A stretch of DNA of 64,000 nucleotides from Aurantimicrobium sp. INA4 (GTDB taxonomy: Bacteria; Actinomycetota; Actinomycetes; Actinomycetales; Microbacteriaceae): the NCBI RefSeq assembly GCF_027924525.1, contig NZ_AP027040.1, positions 682,001-746,000 on the forward strand, in the 5' to 3' direction. Shown in pieces: positions 44,012 through 54,223 of the stretch. The notes beneath the pieces are model-generated. The model made no database searches. It saw only the letters and a list, made by a program, of their open reading frames with translations, and was not told the DNA's origin. Numbering within the stretch: position 1 is the stretch's first letter; each line of letters begins with the position of its first letter. The position numbers were made by a program, and so were the translations under genes.

Positions 44012-46029
44012 GTTTCACTTCACGAACCGTAGACCTTCGACTGGCTATACCGGTTCTTGCGAGCTGGATTCTCCTGGCAACAGCCATACTGCTTGGTCAA
44101 GAATTCGGTAAGAGTTTCTTGTGGGGATTGATCGGTTGCAGTGTTGGTTTTAGCGTTGCGATTTTCGGACCCCGCCTGCATTCGCTGCTGTTCCTGAGTG
44201 GATCGATTAACTCTGGTTTTTTCTTGATTTATCTGATTCGACTTCCAACACATCGTGAGTCAATGCCGTGGGAAGCCGTTGTTTCTCAACAACACGCCTC
44301 GCCTGAGTGGGCGGTCAATCTCAGGGAAAGATTTCTTGAGTTGACCTCCGAGCTTCCGGGGGGTGGTGGTGAATTATTGCCAGGTTTATCAATTGGGGAT
44401 ACTTCTCGGTTATCTGAATCACTCGATCACGCCATGAAAACAGTTTCTTTAACCCACATCACTGCTGTTTCGGGTGCAAACTGTGCAATTGTTACGGCCG
44501 GTGTCATGATGTTCGCTGCCTTGTGTGGAGCTGGGCGCAAACTTCGATTGATTGCTGGCATGACGGCACTTGTTGCGTTTGTGATTATTGTGACTCCACA
44601 ACCGAGCGTGGTTCGAGCTGCGGTGATGGCAACTATTGTGATGATCGCTTTATTAATAGGACGCCCCGCTGCTGGTATTCCGCTCCTATCGAGCGCAGTT
44701 GTGGGTTTGCTGTTGTGGAATCCTTGGTGGGCGGTTGAATTGGGCTTCATTCTTTCTGTTTCTGCCACTGCTGGATTGTTGCTTTTTTCACTTCCGCTGT
44801 CCCAGAAGCTTGCTCAATGGATGCCTTATTGGTGTGCGGTAGCAATTGCCGTACCACTTTCAGCACAGTTGCTGTGTCAGCCATTTATTATCCTGCTTTC
44901 GCCACAGATGCCTACATATGGTGTTCTAGCAAATATGGTTGCTGGCCCTGTAGCACCACTGGCCACGGTCTTCGGCCTGCTCGCGGGTGTGCTGGCCATA
45001 CCAGTACCTTGGCTTGCTCAGATGCTGATGTGGATCGGCTGGTTGCCTGCCCAGTGGATTGGGTCTACTGCCATGTCGGTTTCTCAATTCCCGTTTGCGT
45101 CCCTCGGATGGGTTTCGGGTGTAGCGGGTGCACTGTTAGCGGCATTTTTCAGTACGTGCGTACTTTTAGCCTTACTCGCTCGGTCGCCGCGCGTGAGGAG
45201 GGCATTCGCATCTCTTCTGACAGTGTCTGTTATGTCCTGGGTTCTTGTCTTGTTTGTCATCAATTTACGAAGCATTTCTTCTATCCCTGCTGGATGGAAC
45301 ATCGCAGTTTGTGATGTGGGTCAAGGAGATGCAATTGTGCTGGCATCGGAAGGCTCATACGCCCTTATTGATACCGGGCGAGAACAAGGCAAGGTGGAGG
45401 AGTGCCTGAGGAGATTAGGAATTTCTCGACTCGATCTCCTTGTTCTCACGCATTTTGATAAAGACCATGTTGGCGGGCTTCAAGCAGTTATCGGAAAAGT
45501 TGAAAAGGCCATCGTGGGCCAACCAGAAAACAAAGAAGATGAATCGCTATTGTCAGACCTCGCACGCTCTGGTGCACAACTCTCACGTGGATTGAGCGGA
45601 ACGTCAGGATATCTCGGCGCTGCGAAGTGGCAAGTTTTGTGGCCAGACGGATTACACCCAGAAATGAGTGTCGGAAACCCAGGATCTGTGACACTGTTGG
45701 TTAGTTTTCCCGAATTTCAGAGTCTGTTTCTGGGTGATTTGGGAAAAGAATCTCAACTCGCATTGTTGAAGACTGTTTCCCTCCCTCAGATAGATGTTGT
45801 GAAAGTAGCTCATCATGGATCAGCAGATCAAAGCATGACTTTGTATCAACGCATCCAGCCTGCAGTTGGCTTGTTTTCTGTGGGGAAAGGCAATGAGTAT
45901 GGTCACCCAAGAAAAGAAATCTTGAATGAGCTAGAAAGCTTGAATGCTCTTACCCCGCGAACCGATGAAGACGGATTGATTCTTGTCTTACCGAATCAGA
46001 CAGGGATCTCTGTCTGGACTGAGCATTAA
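44008..46029 (+). CDS. comEC: ComEC/Rec2 DNA-uptake channel
   Basis: A 673-residue membrane protein combining an N-terminal soluble/OB-like region, a Competence domain of about ten helices (starting around HITAVSGANCAIVTAGVMM, near 150) and a C-terminal metallo-beta-lactamase-like domain with DVGQGDAIVL, LIDTG and LTHFDKDHVGG (about 430-500). It forms the channel for single-stranded DNA import. It starts with GTG in a GTGA overlap with comEA. Its stop codon TAA is the beginning of the putative -10 of holA. Confidence 0.92.
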   Translation: MSFTSRTVDLRLAIPVLASWILLATAILLGQEFGKSFLWGLIGCSVGFSVAIFGPRLHSLLFLSGSINSGFFLIYLIRLPTHRESMPWEAVVSQQHASPEWAVNLRERFLELTSELPGGGGELLPGLSIGDTSRLSESLDHAMKTVSLTHITAVSGANCAIVTAGVMMFAALCGAGRKLRLIAGMTALVAFVIIVTPQPSVVRAAVMATIVMIALLIGRPAAGIPLLSSAVVGLLLWNPWWAVELGFILSVSATAGLLLFSLPLSQKLAQWMPYWCAVAIAVPLSAQLLCQPFIILLSPQMPTYGVLANMVAGPVAPLATVFGLLAGVLAIPVPWLAQMLMWIGWLPAQWIGSTAMSVSQFPFASLGWVSGVAGALLAAFFSTCVLLALLARSPRVRRAFASLLTVSVMSWVLVLFVINLRSISSIPAGWNIAVCDVGQGDAIVLASEGSYALIDTGREQGKVEECLRRLGISRLDLLVLTHFDKDHVGGLQAVIGKVEKAIVGQPENKEDESLLSDLARSGAQLSRGLSGTSGYLGAAKWQVLWPDGLHPEMSVGNPGSVTLLVSFPEFQSLFLGDLGKESQLALLKTVSLPQIDVVKVAHHGSADQSMTLYQRIQPAVGLFSVGKGNEYGHPRKEILNELESLNALTPRTDEDGLILVLPNQTGISVWTEH

Positions 46030-46038
46030 GCTTGCATC
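46027..46038 (+). promoter_or_regulatory. Putative leaderless promoter -10 of holA
   Basis: TAAGCT (46027-46032), whose TAA is the comEC stop, then six bases and ATG at 46039. No ribosome binding site is present. Confidence 0.45.
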
Positions 46039-47043
46039 ATGGCAGCTCAGAGAAAGAATTCCATTCCACAGTTCACGTGGTCAACTGCCGTACCCGCACC
46101 TCTCGTGCTCGTCACTGGTGCTGAAAGTTTCCTAGCCGATCGTGCTACGCAGCGGATACGCGAATCACTTCGTGCTGCAGATGCATCCTTGGAAGTCAGC
46201 GATATTGATGCAAGTTCGTATACCCTTGGCCAACTCCTCACTCTCGCCAGTCCTTCTTTGTTCGGGGAGCCCCGATTAATTCGAGTCAGCGACGTTGAAA
46301 AATGTAACGACGAATTTCTCCTTGACATGCTTGACTATGTCGCATCTCCTGATCCCGACACCACCGTGGTTCTCCGTCATAGCGGGGGAGTGCGTGGCAA
46401 AAAACTACTCGATACTCTCCGAGCAGGAACTGGTGAAGCCGTAGAGGTCGTATGTGTCGAACTCAAAAGCGATAACGACAAATATGACTTTGCTGCCCAA
46501 GAATTTCGACAGGCAGGTCGAAATATCTCACCAAGTGCGCTGCGTTCGCTCGTCCAAGCATTTTCTGGATCAGGTTCGGAGCTTGCCAATGCTTGCCAAC
46601 AACTTATCGCCGATGCCGAAGGTGAAATAACAGACCGAACTGTCGAAGATTATTACGGTGGACGAGTTGAGGCTACAGCATTCAAAGTCGTTGATAACGC
46701 AGTTGCCGGTCGACTTGGAGACTCACTTGTCATTCTTCGCCATGCTTTGCAAACGGGAGCCGACCCTGTTCCTATTGTTGCGACGTTCGCGGCAAAACTG
46801 CGTTTGATGGCCAAGCTCTTCGGCGAGCGTAGAAGCGCAGGAGAGCTAGCCGGAGCGCTGGGAGCAGCACCATGGCAGATTGATCGAGCACGCAAGGATC
46901 TTCAAGGATGGACCGAAACTGGATTAGGCAATGCCATAGAGGTCATCGCAGAAACAGATGCGAATGTAAAGGGAGCATCGCGCGACCCTGTCTATTCACT
47001 TGAACGCATGGTTACTGTAGTTGCGCGTTACGGAAGACGTTAA
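46039..47043 (+). CDS. holA: DNA polymerase III delta subunit
   Basis: A 334-residue clamp-loader subunit that opens the sliding clamp. It has the divergent AAA+ layout of HolA without a working Walker A (VLVTGAESFLADRATQRI at the start). VVLRHSGG and GKKLLDTLR follow in the middle, and a C-terminal collar domain contains DPVPIVATFAAKLRLMAKL. The conserved comEA-comEC-holA order supports the call. Ends just before a strong bidirectional terminator. Confidence 0.92.
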   Translation: MAAQRKNSIPQFTWSTAVPAPLVLVTGAESFLADRATQRIRESLRAADASLEVSDIDASSYTLGQLLTLASPSLFGEPRLIRVSDVEKCNDEFLLDMLDYVASPDPDTTVVLRHSGGVRGKKLLDTLRAGTGEAVEVVCVELKSDNDKYDFAAQEFRQAGRNISPSALRSLVQAFSGSGSELANACQQLIADAEGEITDRTVEDYYGGRVEATAFKVVDNAVAGRLGDSLVILRHALQTGADPVPIVATFAAKLRLMAKLFGERRSAGELAGALGAAPWQIDRARKDLQGWTETGLGNAIEVIAETDANVKGASRDPVYSLERMVTVVARYGRR

Positions 47044-47046
47044 CTA

Positions 47047-47075
47047 AATAAGGCCCCCTTTGAGGGGGCCTTATT
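47047..47075 (+). terminator. Bidirectional terminator between holA and rpsT
   Basis: AATAAGGCCCCC (47047-47058) and its complement (47064-47075) with a 5-nt loop, placed between convergent genes. Confidence 0.85.
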
Positions 47076-47087
47076 CAATAGTGATTC

Positions 47088-47348
47088 TTAGAGAGCAGCA
47101 ACCTGCTTGGCAATGGATGACTTGCGGTTCGCGGCGTTGTTCTTGTGAAGAACCCCCTTGCTCACTGCCTTGTCGAGCTTCTTGCTTGCGTTCTTTAGTG
47201 CTGCTTCAGCTGCTGCCTTGTCGCCAGCGCTGATAGCGGTCTTGGTTGCACGAACGGCGGTCTTCACTTCAGACTTCACTGCCTTGTTGCGCTCGTGAGC
47301 CTTCTCGTTGGTGCCAATTCGCTTGATTTGCGACTTAATGTTTGCCAC
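47088..47348 (-). CDS. rpsT: 30S ribosomal protein S20
   Basis: An 86-residue, lysine/alanine-rich helical protein of the small subunit. It starts [21 protein letters not shown], the canonical S20 N terminus, so the GTG at 47348 is used; an in-frame GTG six codons upstream (47366) is rejected on that ground. No clear ribosome binding site is seen. It lies between holA and lepA but on the opposite strand, as in many actinobacteria. Confidence 0.95.
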   Translation of the reverse strand: MANIKSQIKRIGTNEKAHERNKAVKSEVKTAVRATKTAISAGDKAAAEAALKNASKKLDKAVSKGVLHKNNAANRKSSIAKQVAAL

Positions 47349-47523
47349 GTTTACCGTGTCTTTCACTCGTTATTCGTACGTTTGGATTGTGTCGCGCTAG
47401 AGGTAGAGGGCTCACGGCGACGAATCGTGCAGGTGGGACTACACGTAAGCCAATAGACAACACTACCAGTAATCGCTGTCGTTGCTAAAACTGTGCCTGA
47501 GTTCGTGGGAGACTAGAGGTTCT

Positions 47524-49371
47524 ATGTCTCCTCGTTCCTCAAAACCATTGCAGCCTGCGTCAACCAACCCAGCGAAGATTCGCAATTTTTGCATCATCGC
47601 TCACATTGACCACGGTAAGTCGACCCTTGCCGATCGCATGCTTCAAATCACCGGCATTGTTGATGATCGTTCTATGCGTGCTCAATACTTGGACCGGATG
47701 GATATTGAACGTGAACGTGGCATCACGATCAAAAGTCAGGCAGTGCGCATGCCGTGGGACGTTGACGGACAAACTTATGCCCTGAACATGATTGACACCC
47801 CAGGTCACGTTGACTTCACCTATGAAGTTTCTCGTTCCCTTGCCGCGTGTGAAGGGGCGATTCTTCTCGTTGATGCAGCTCAGGGCATTGAGGCGCAGAC
47901 GCTCGCGAACCTTTATCTGGCAATGGAAAATGACCTCACAATCATCCCGGTGCTCAACAAGATTGATTTGCCAGCTGCAGACCCTGAAAAATATGCCAAA
48001 GAGCTCGCGGATTTGATCGGTGGCAAGCCTGAAGATGTTCTTCGCGTATCAGGTAAAACTGGCTTGGGTGTTCCTGAATTGCTGGATCTTGTGGTCGAGA
48101 AGATTCCTGCTCCAGTCGGCCAGGCAGATTCTCCTGCTCGAGCAATGATTTTTGACTCCGTGTATGACGCATATCGAGGAGTTATCACTTACGTACGTGT
48201 TATCGACGGCATGCTGAAGCCTCGTCAACGAATCCAAATGATGAGTACCAAAGCTTCGCATGAGTTGATCGAGATTGGTGTTAGCTCGCCAGAACCCATT
48301 CCCTCAGAGGGATTAGGGGTCGGTGAAGTGGGCTATCTCATCACCGGCGTTAAAGATGTCCGTCAGTCCAAAGTTGGTGACACTGTCACTGACTTCGTCA
48401 AACCTGCTACTGAGCCACTGCCGGGATATACCGACCCCAAAGCAATGGTATTTTCTGGGCTTTACCCCATTGATGGCTCGGACTATCCCGTGCTTCGTGA
48501 AGCTCTAGACAAGCTCAAACTCTCCGATGCTTCTCTGAATTATGAACCAGAAACTTCTGTTGCACTTGGGTTTGGTTTTCGTTGTGGTTTCTTAGGCCTG
48601 TTGCACTTAGAAATCATTACCGAACGTCTCGAACGCGAATTTGGTCTTGATCTCATTGCCACAGCTCCTTCAGTTCCCTATGAGGTCACAACTGAAGATA
48701 AAAAGACCGTCACCGTGACAAACCCCAGCGAATACCCTTCGGGAAAGATCATTAAAGTATCTGAACCCTTAGTTCGCGCTGGAATTCTCACTCCCAAGGA
48801 CTACGTCGGAACAATCATGGAATTGTGTCAAAGCCGTCGTGGAAATCTTCTTGGCATGGAGTACTTCGGTGAAGATCGTGTCGAAATGAAATACGAAATC
48901 CCACTGGGGGAGATTGTCTTTGACTTCTTTGATCACCTCAAGAGCAGAACCCAGGGTTATGCCTCATTGGACTATGAAGAAGCAGGTGAGCAGGATTCTG
49001 ATCTGGTTAAGGTCGACATCCTCTTGCAAGGGGAACAGGTGGATGCCTTCAGCGCGATTGTCCACAAAGATAAGGCTTATGCCTATGGTCTGATGATGAC
49101 GGAACGTTTGAAGAAACTCATTCCGCGTCAACAGTTTGAAGTGCCGATTCAGGCTGCTATTGGGGCACGTATCATTGCGCGTGAAACCATTTCTGCAATC
49201 CGCAAGGACGTCCTTGCCAAATGCTACGGCGGTGACATTACTCGTAAGCGCAAACTCCTCGAAAAGCAAAAAGAGGGAAAAAAGCGTATGAAAATGGTTG
49301 GCCGTGTCGAGGTTCCACAAGAAGCATTCATTGCAGCGTTACAAGGTGATGATGAGGTGAAAAAGAAATGA
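47524..49371 (+). CDS. lepA: Elongation factor 4 (back-translocase)
   Basis: A 615-residue translational GTPase that remodels stalled or misassembled ribosomes. G1 is [10 protein letters not shown] (near 27-36), G2 [11 protein letters not shown]3 DTPGHVDF, G4 NKIDLP. The EF4-specific C-terminal domain with [15 protein letters not shown] is present. The ATG at 47524 is preceded by AGAGG; the frame stays open 14 codons upstream but those residues are unlike the family. Its stop overlaps the next ATG (ATGA). Confidence 0.96.
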   Translation: MSPRSSKPLQPASTNPAKIRNFCIIAHIDHGKSTLADRMLQITGIVDDRSMRAQYLDRMDIERERGITIKSQAVRMPWDVDGQTYALNMIDTPGHVDFTYEVSRSLAACEGAILLVDAAQGIEAQTLANLYLAMENDLTIIPVLNKIDLPAADPEKYAKELADLIGGKPEDVLRVSGKTGLGVPELLDLVVEKIPAPVGQADSPARAMIFDSVYDAYRGVITYVRVIDGMLKPRQRIQMMSTKASHELIEIGVSSPEPIPSEGLGVGEVGYLITGVKDVRQSKVGDTVTDFVKPATEPLPGYTDPKAMVFSGLYPIDGSDYPVLREALDKLKLSDASLNYEPETSVALGFGFRCGFLGLLHLEIITERLEREFGLDLIATAPSVPYEVTTEDKKTVTVTNPSEYPSGKIIKVSEPLVRAGILTPKDYVGTIMELCQSRRGNLLGMEYFGEDRVEMKYEIPLGEIVFDFFDHLKSRTQGYASLDYEEAGEQDSDLVKVDILLQGEQVDAFSAIVHKDKAYAYGLMMTERLKKLIPRQQFEVPIQAAIGARIIARETISAIRKDVLAKCYGGDITRKRKLLEKQKEGKKRMKMVGRVEVPQEAFIAALQGDDEVKKK

Positions 49372-50030
49372 CCGAATCAGCACGTCGAAGCAATTACTCT
49401 GCCGATCGCTCGGTAACTTACGGAAGCGTTGGAGCAACTCAAGCAGCAGATGTTTTGGTTTTCCCTCCGCAAGGCTTCTCATCCTCGCAGTCAGAGTTTC
49501 GCCTCGGTAGCGGTCAAGAACGTTTTGACGCTGCTTCTGCCGCACTGATGACGTGGGGTGTTCCGTGTGGTTCACGTCTCGAGGTCGTGAAGATTGACCA
49601 AGCAGATGCTGAAGGTTATGCAGGCTTGTTATTCAATGAGTTTGGTGCCCCGATTGCACCAACTTCTGATGTGTTAGATCAGCTCTATTCCTCAGATGGC
49701 ACCCCGTTTCTTTCTGCGGGAACCACGATTGAACTTGCTGGTGTGTGGACCCCGTCAAAGATTTCTGCCTCTTATCGCGTGATTTATGTCGTCCGCGAAG
49801 ACCGTCGTATGGGTTATGCACTTGGAACTCTCGATTCCGTGCCAGTTATTGGCGAGGAATACTTTGGTGTGGAGTGGCGCGAAGATGATTCAGTGTGGGC
49901 TGTAGTTCGCTCTGTCACCTCAATTGCTGAAGGTAGAAAATACGCCTGGAGTGCCCCACTCATTCGCGCGCGTCAGTGGTGGCTTCGTCGTCATTACGTC
50001 CGAGCTTTGCTTCCTGCCCGTTCGGTGTAA
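49368..50030 (+). CDS. DUF1990-family protein
   Basis: A 220-residue cytosolic protein of the DUF1990 family: VTYGSVGAT near 16-24, [20 protein letters not shown] (about 45-64), [18 protein letters not shown] and [19 protein letters not shown]. Family members are widespread in actinobacteria and plants, with no settled biochemical role. It overlaps lepA by four bases and hemW starts four bases after its stop, so it is in the lepA-hemW operon. Confidence 0.85.
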   Translation: MTESARRSNYSADRSVTYGSVGATQAADVLVFPPQGFSSSQSEFRLGSGQERFDAASAALMTWGVPCGSRLEVVKIDQADAEGYAGLLFNEFGAPIAPTSDVLDQLYSSDGTPFLSAGTTIELAGVWTPSKISASYRVIYVVREDRRMGYALGTLDSVPVIGEEYFGVEWREDDSVWAVVRSVTSIAEGRKYAWSAPLIRARQWWLRRHYVRALLPARSV

Positions 50031-50033
50031 ACA

Positions 50034-51260
50034 ATGGCTAGCCAATTGCCAGATGGTCTGGCTATGCCGCTCAATGGGGCATTGCCGAGCACTGTAGGTG
50101 TTGGCGCCTTGGGCAAAACGATGAGCGCCTATGTGCACATTCCCTTTTGTCGGGTTCGTTGCGGCTATTGCGATTTCAACACCTACACTTCCACTGAGCT
50201 CAGAGGAGTCTCACAAGCCTCGTATGTGGAGGAACTCAAGAAAGAAATAGCTCTGTCGATAGATGTTCTTCAAAGAGCAGATGTCTCAATAAGACCGTTA
50301 CACACTATTTTTTTCGGTGGTGGTACACCGACGTTACTGCCTAGTTCTGACCTAGCAGATGCGTTACAAGCTCTTCGTGGCAGCCATGGAATTGAACCAG
50401 AAGCTGAAATCACGGTTGAAGCCAATCCGGATACCCTCACCGAAGAATATGTTGATGGATTAGTCAGAGCTGGTTTCACACGTGTGAGTGTGGGAATGCA
50501 ATCTGCAGTTCCCCACGTACTTTCAGCACTGGATAGAACACACAATCCAGCTGCCGTCGAACAAGCGGTTTCATATATTCAGTCTGCCGGGCTAGAAGCC
50601 AGTATCGATTTGATCTATGGATCTCCGGGAGAGAGCCTGGCAGATTGGCGGAGGTCTCTAGAACAAGCTATCTCTTTGAACACAGGGCATATTTCTGCGT
50701 ATGCCCTCATCGTTGAAGACGGAACAGCTTTGGCGCGCAAAATTAGTTCTGGAGCCATGGATGCTCCTGATGATGATTTACAAGCAGAAATGTATGAACT
50801 AGCTGAAGAGCTTTTGAGCAAAGCTGGATTTGAGTGGTACGAAATAAGCAACTGGGCGAAGTCGCAACAGCAACAGTCACAACACAATCTTGCCTATTGG
50901 AATAATCAAGATTGGTGGGGCTATGGACCTGGTGCACACTCGGCTATCGGAGGCATACGTTTCTGGAATGTCAAACACCCAGCTGCCTATGCCGGACGTC
51001 TTGCCGAGGCTCACAGCCCAGCCTTGTCCTATGAAACTCCTGACGAGCAAGCAGTCAGATTGGAACAGGTGTTATTAGGGTCACGAATAGCGGCAGGCAT
51101 ACCCACTCAAGGACACAATCCTCAAGCCATTTCTACTCTGATTGCTCGTGGTCTCATTGACGGTAAGCGTGCCATGAGGGGCCGAATTGTCTTAACCCTT
51201 TCTGGCCGCCTTCGTGCTGATGAAGTTGTTCGAGAATTACTCTTTCGTTCTCAGGATTGA
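50034..51260 (+). CDS. hemW: HemW-like radical SAM heme chaperone
   Basis: A 408-residue radical SAM protein with the 4Fe-4S motif CRVRCGYC (Cys39, Cys43, Cys46) and FFGGGTPTLL near 96. ALDRTHNPAAVEQAV and the HemW C-terminal domain follow. It was long labelled as oxygen-independent coproporphyrinogen oxidase, but the CxxxCxxC spacing without the fourth cysteine of HemN indicates HemW, which delivers heme. It is followed by the CIRCE-controlled hrcA. Confidence 0.93.
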   Translation: MASQLPDGLAMPLNGALPSTVGVGALGKTMSAYVHIPFCRVRCGYCDFNTYTSTELRGVSQASYVEELKKEIALSIDVLQRADVSIRPLHTIFFGGGTPTLLPSSDLADALQALRGSHGIEPEAEITVEANPDTLTEEYVDGLVRAGFTRVSVGMQSAVPHVLSALDRTHNPAAVEQAVSYIQSAGLEASIDLIYGSPGESLADWRRSLEQAISLNTGHISAYALIVEDGTALARKISSGAMDAPDDDLQAEMYELAEELLSKAGFEWYEISNWAKSQQQQSQHNLAYWNNQDWWGYGPGAHSAIGGIRFWNVKHPAAYAGRLAEAHSPALSYETPDEQAVRLEQVLLGSRIAAGIPTQGHNPQAISTLIARGLIDGKRAMRGRIVLTLSGRLRADEVVRELLFRSQD

Positions 51261-51280
51261 CGGCGGAAAATCCGATATCA

Positions 51281-51307
51281 TTAGCACTCAGGAGCATCGA
51301 GTGCTAG
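51281..51307. promoter_or_regulatory. CIRCE operator of hrcA-dnaJ
   Basis: TTAGCACTC (51281-51289), nine bases, GAGTGCTAG (51299-51307): the CIRCE consensus with one difference in the final base. TTGACG at 51257-51262 is a possible -35, so the operator probably covers the -10 region. HrcA binding here would repress hrcA and dnaJ until heat stress. Confidence 0.93.
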
Positions 51308-51326
51308 TGATGTAAAGGAGGATTCG

Positions 51327-52346
51327 ATGGTTTCACAACGTGGGCTTGAAGTTCTTCGCGTCATCGTCCAAGATTACGTTTCTTCACGTGAGCCCGTCGG
51401 TTCAAAAGCTATTGTTGACCGCCATCAATTTGGGGTATCTGCAGCGACAATTCGTAACGATATGGCTTTGCTGGAAGAAGAAGAGCTCATCGTTGCCCCT
51501 CATACATCTAGCGGTCGAGTTCCCACAGACAAGGGATATCGCCTTTTCGTTGACCACCTTGCCGAAGTCAAACACATCACGCCCACGCAAAAGCAAGCCA
51601 TCGATCAATTTCTCGATGATTCAGCAGATTTTGATGAACTCCTCGGGCGAACGGTTCGCTTGCTTTCTCAATTGACTAACCAGGTCGCTATCGTCCAATA
51701 CCCGACATTGGGTTCTACCCGAATTCGTCACATCGAGCTCGTTTCACTGGGTAATCGTCGTGCTTTGTGCGTTGTGATTAGCGACAACGGCCAGGTCGAA
51801 CAGAAATTGATAGATCTCGAAGTTGAGCTCAGTGAACAAGACCTTGCCCAGTTATGTTCTGGAATTAATGCTCAAGTAGCCGGGAAGCTTCATAGCGAGC
51901 TTTCTGAATCAATAACTTCACTCACGTCCCAGGTGCCGAACGCCCTGATTCCAGCAGTCACACACATAGCCTCAGCTCTGAGTGACAGCATTCAAGCTAA
52001 TCGGCAAAACAAGTTAGTGATGGCGGGCACAGCAAACTTGGTGCGAACGGGCGAAGATTTCTCCGACAGTATTTACCCAGTTCTCGATGCCATTGAAGAA
52101 CAAGTAGTCCTATTGAAACTATTGACCGAAATGAAGGCGGATGCTGACGAGGTGGCAGTAAGTATCGGCCGTGAACACAGTAATTCAGGCTTAGAGCAAG
52201 CAAGCTTGCTTTCCACTGGCTACAGCTCGGCTGGTGAAAAGGCCACGCTAGGGTTGGTCGGACCAACCCGAATGGATTATTCCTCCAACATCGCATCAAT
52301 TCGTGCTGTTGCCCGATATCTCACTCGTGTGCTCGATGCACGCTAA
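51327..52346 (+). CDS. hrcA: Heat-inducible transcription repressor HrcA
   Basis: A 339-residue repressor. The N-terminal winged helix has YVSSREPVGSKAIVDRHQFGVSAATIRNDMALLE-type sequence (about 13-47, DNA recognition) followed by SSGRVPTDKGYRLFVDHL. The middle GAF-like and inserted domains are present. It binds CIRCE, and its activity is known to depend on GroEL in other bacteria. AGGAGG lies before the ATG. dnaJ follows 26 bases after its stop. Confidence 0.96.
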   Translation: MVSQRGLEVLRVIVQDYVSSREPVGSKAIVDRHQFGVSAATIRNDMALLEEEELIVAPHTSSGRVPTDKGYRLFVDHLAEVKHITPTQKQAIDQFLDDSADFDELLGRTVRLLSQLTNQVAIVQYPTLGSTRIRHIELVSLGNRRALCVVISDNGQVEQKLIDLEVELSEQDLAQLCSGINAQVAGKLHSELSESITSLTSQVPNALIPAVTHIASALSDSIQANRQNKLVMAGTANLVRTGEDFSDSIYPVLDAIEEQVVLLKLLTEMKADADEVAVSIGREHSNSGLEQASLLSTGYSSAGEKATLGLVGPTRMDYSSNIASIRAVARYLTRVLDAR

Positions 52347-52372
52347 ACCCTCATTCAAAGGAGATGGCCTTC

Positions 52373-53482
52373 GTGGCTGATCATTACGACGTTTTAGGTA
52401 TCTCACGTGATGCCAGTGCTGAAGATATCAAGAAGGCCTATCGCAGACTTGCACGTGAGCTTCACCCTGATGTGAATCCAGACGAGGCTGCACAAGAAAA
52501 ATTTAAACTCGTCACCCACGCCTATGAAGTTCTCAGTGACCCCGTGCAACGCCAACAATATGATTTGGGTCCACAAGCCGGCTTTGGCGGAAATTTCGGC
52601 GGGCAAGGTTTTAGTGACTTTGGAGACATCTTCAACACCTTCTTCGGTGGAGGCCAGCAACGCGGTCCCCGCTCCCGCATGGAACGTGGTCAAGATGCTC
52701 TACTGCGCGTAGAGGTAGACCTCGCTGATGTGATTTTTGGCGTTCACAAAGATATTGAAATTGATACAGCAGTGGTGTGCGAAACCTGTTCGGGAAACTG
52801 CTGTCAACCAGGGACTTCGCCAGTGACCTGTGACATTTGTGGCGGTTCTGGTTCAATTCAACGTGCAGTTCGCTCACTGCTGGGAAACGTCATGACTTCC
52901 AATCCTTGTGGTAGCTGCAGAGGTTATGGAACCACCATTCCCGCACCGTGTACAACATGCCAAGGGCAAGGCCGTGTAAGGGCGTCGAAAACTATTCCCC
53001 TGGACATTCCTGCAGGTGTGGATACAGGTGTTCGACTTCACATGGCTCAAGCAGGAGAAGCTGGTCAAGCAGGCGGCGTCCCCGGCGACCTATATTTTGA
53101 AATCAAAGTCAATCACCACGATGTGTTCAGTCGAGACAATGATGACTTACTGTGCACTCTGGAAGTTCAAATGACCGATGCCATCTTAGGAACCACAGTT
53201 ACGGTTCCAGGGCTTGATGGTGAGGTCGCACTCGAAATTAAACCCGGAACGCAAGGGTCAGAAGTTCTGACCGTTAAAGATCGGGGCATAACGCGCCTTC
53301 GCGGAAATGGTCGCGGTGATCTTAAAGTGGGAATTCACGTGATTACACCCACAAAGTTGAGCTCAAAAGAAAAAGAACTCATTTCAACTTTTGCCAAGGG
53401 CCGAAAGCAATCCGCTCCAGCATTGACTCATTTCCAACAGGGAATGTTCTCTAAGTTGCGCGATCGATTCTTCAACGTTTAA
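52373..53482 (+). CDS. dnaJ: Chaperone DnaJ
   Basis: A 369-residue co-chaperone. It has a J domain with HPD (31-33), a Gly/Phe linker, four zinc-binding repeats and a C-terminal substrate domain. The GTG at 52373 is chosen because AAAGGAG ends nine bases upstream; the ATG at 52364 would directly abut the ribosome binding site. The first zinc repeat reads CETCSGNC instead of CxxCxGxG, the others (CDICGGSG, CGSCRGYG, CTTCQGQG) are normal. This is the hrcA-linked (DnaJ2-type) protein, probably under CIRCE control. Confidence 0.94.
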   Translation: MADHYDVLGISRDASAEDIKKAYRRLARELHPDVNPDEAAQEKFKLVTHAYEVLSDPVQRQQYDLGPQAGFGGNFGGQGFSDFGDIFNTFFGGGQQRGPRSRMERGQDALLRVEVDLADVIFGVHKDIEIDTAVVCETCSGNCCQPGTSPVTCDICGGSGSIQRAVRSLLGNVMTSNPCGSCRGYGTTIPAPCTTCQGQGRVRASKTIPLDIPAGVDTGVRLHMAQAGEAGQAGGVPGDLYFEIKVNHHDVFSRDNDDLLCTLEVQMTDAILGTTVTVPGLDGEVALEIKPGTQGSEVLTVKDRGITRLRGNGRGDLKVGIHVITPTKLSSKEKELISTFAKGRKQSAPALTHFQQGMFSKLRDRFFNV

Positions 53483-53485
53483 CCA

Positions 53486-54214
53486 ATGGCACACTTTTAC
53501 ATCCTGGAAAGCCTGGAATCCTCTACTATCGGGTCCGAAGTAGTTTTGGATGGCTCAGAGGGAAAACATGCTGCCACAGTCTCTCGAGTGCGACCAGGGG
53601 AGACTTTCACTTTAGGCAATGGGCGCGGTCTCGTTCTTGAGGTCGAAGCTGAATCAGTATCTAAAGACTGCGTTCAACTTCGGGTACTTCAGGTTGAAAA
53701 CAAGGAACGTCTTCATCCAGAAATTCTCCTGGTCCAAGCACTTGCCAAAACAGATCGTGATGAACGAGCAATCGAAGCAGCAACAGAGCTTGGTGTCGAC
53801 ACAGTAATTCCATGGGCAGCGTCACGGAGCATCTCCAAATGGGAAGGGCCCAAGATCGAAAAAGGCATTGCGAGATGGTCAGCAATTGTTCGTGAAGCGA
53901 GCAAACAATCAATTCGTCCCTACATTCCTCAAGTGCATCCTCCCGTTACTACTGCAGAACTTGTGAAGATGTTGCCAGCTGCTGACATCGTCGTGTTGGA
54001 CCCCACAGGAGATGTTCCACTGAGTTCTTTCAATCCCACATCGCATCAAATAGCGATCATTGTTGGTCCAGAGGGCGGCATCACAGAGACTGAATTGGAT
54101 ACTTTCCGTAATGCAGGTGCCACAATCGTCACGATGGGAAACAATATTCTTCGAACGTCGACCGCAGGACCTGCTGCATTGGCCATCATGAATGCCAAAC
54201 TAGGGCGCTGTTAA
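53486..54214 (+). CDS. rsmE: 16S rRNA (uracil1498-N3)-methyltransferase
   Basis: A 242-residue SPOUT methyltransferase that modifies U1498 of 16S rRNA. N-terminal PUA-like domain (GKHAATVSRVRPGETFTL), then ALAKTDRDERAIEAATELGVD, IIVGPEGGITETELD (SAM-binding knot, about 190-204) and LRTSTAGPAALAIMN at the end. It starts three bases after dnaJ and probably relies on coupled translation. It ends at the TAA that forms part of the putative hinT promoter. Confidence 0.95.
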   Translation: MAHFYILESLESSTIGSEVVLDGSEGKHAATVSRVRPGETFTLGNGRGLVLEVEAESVSKDCVQLRVLQVENKERLHPEILLVQALAKTDRDERAIEAATELGVDTVIPWAASRSISKWEGPKIEKGIARWSAIVREASKQSIRPYIPQVHPPVTTAELVKMLPAADIVVLDPTGDVPLSSFNPTSHQIAIIVGPEGGITETELDTFRNAGATIVTMGNNILRTSTAGPAALAIMNAKLGRC

Positions 54215-54223
54215 GCTAGAGCT
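54212..54223 (+). promoter_or_regulatory. Putative leaderless promoter -10 of hinT
   Basis: TAAGCT (54212-54217), with its TAA being the rsmE stop, then six bases and ATG at 54224. No ribosome binding site. Confidence 0.45.
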
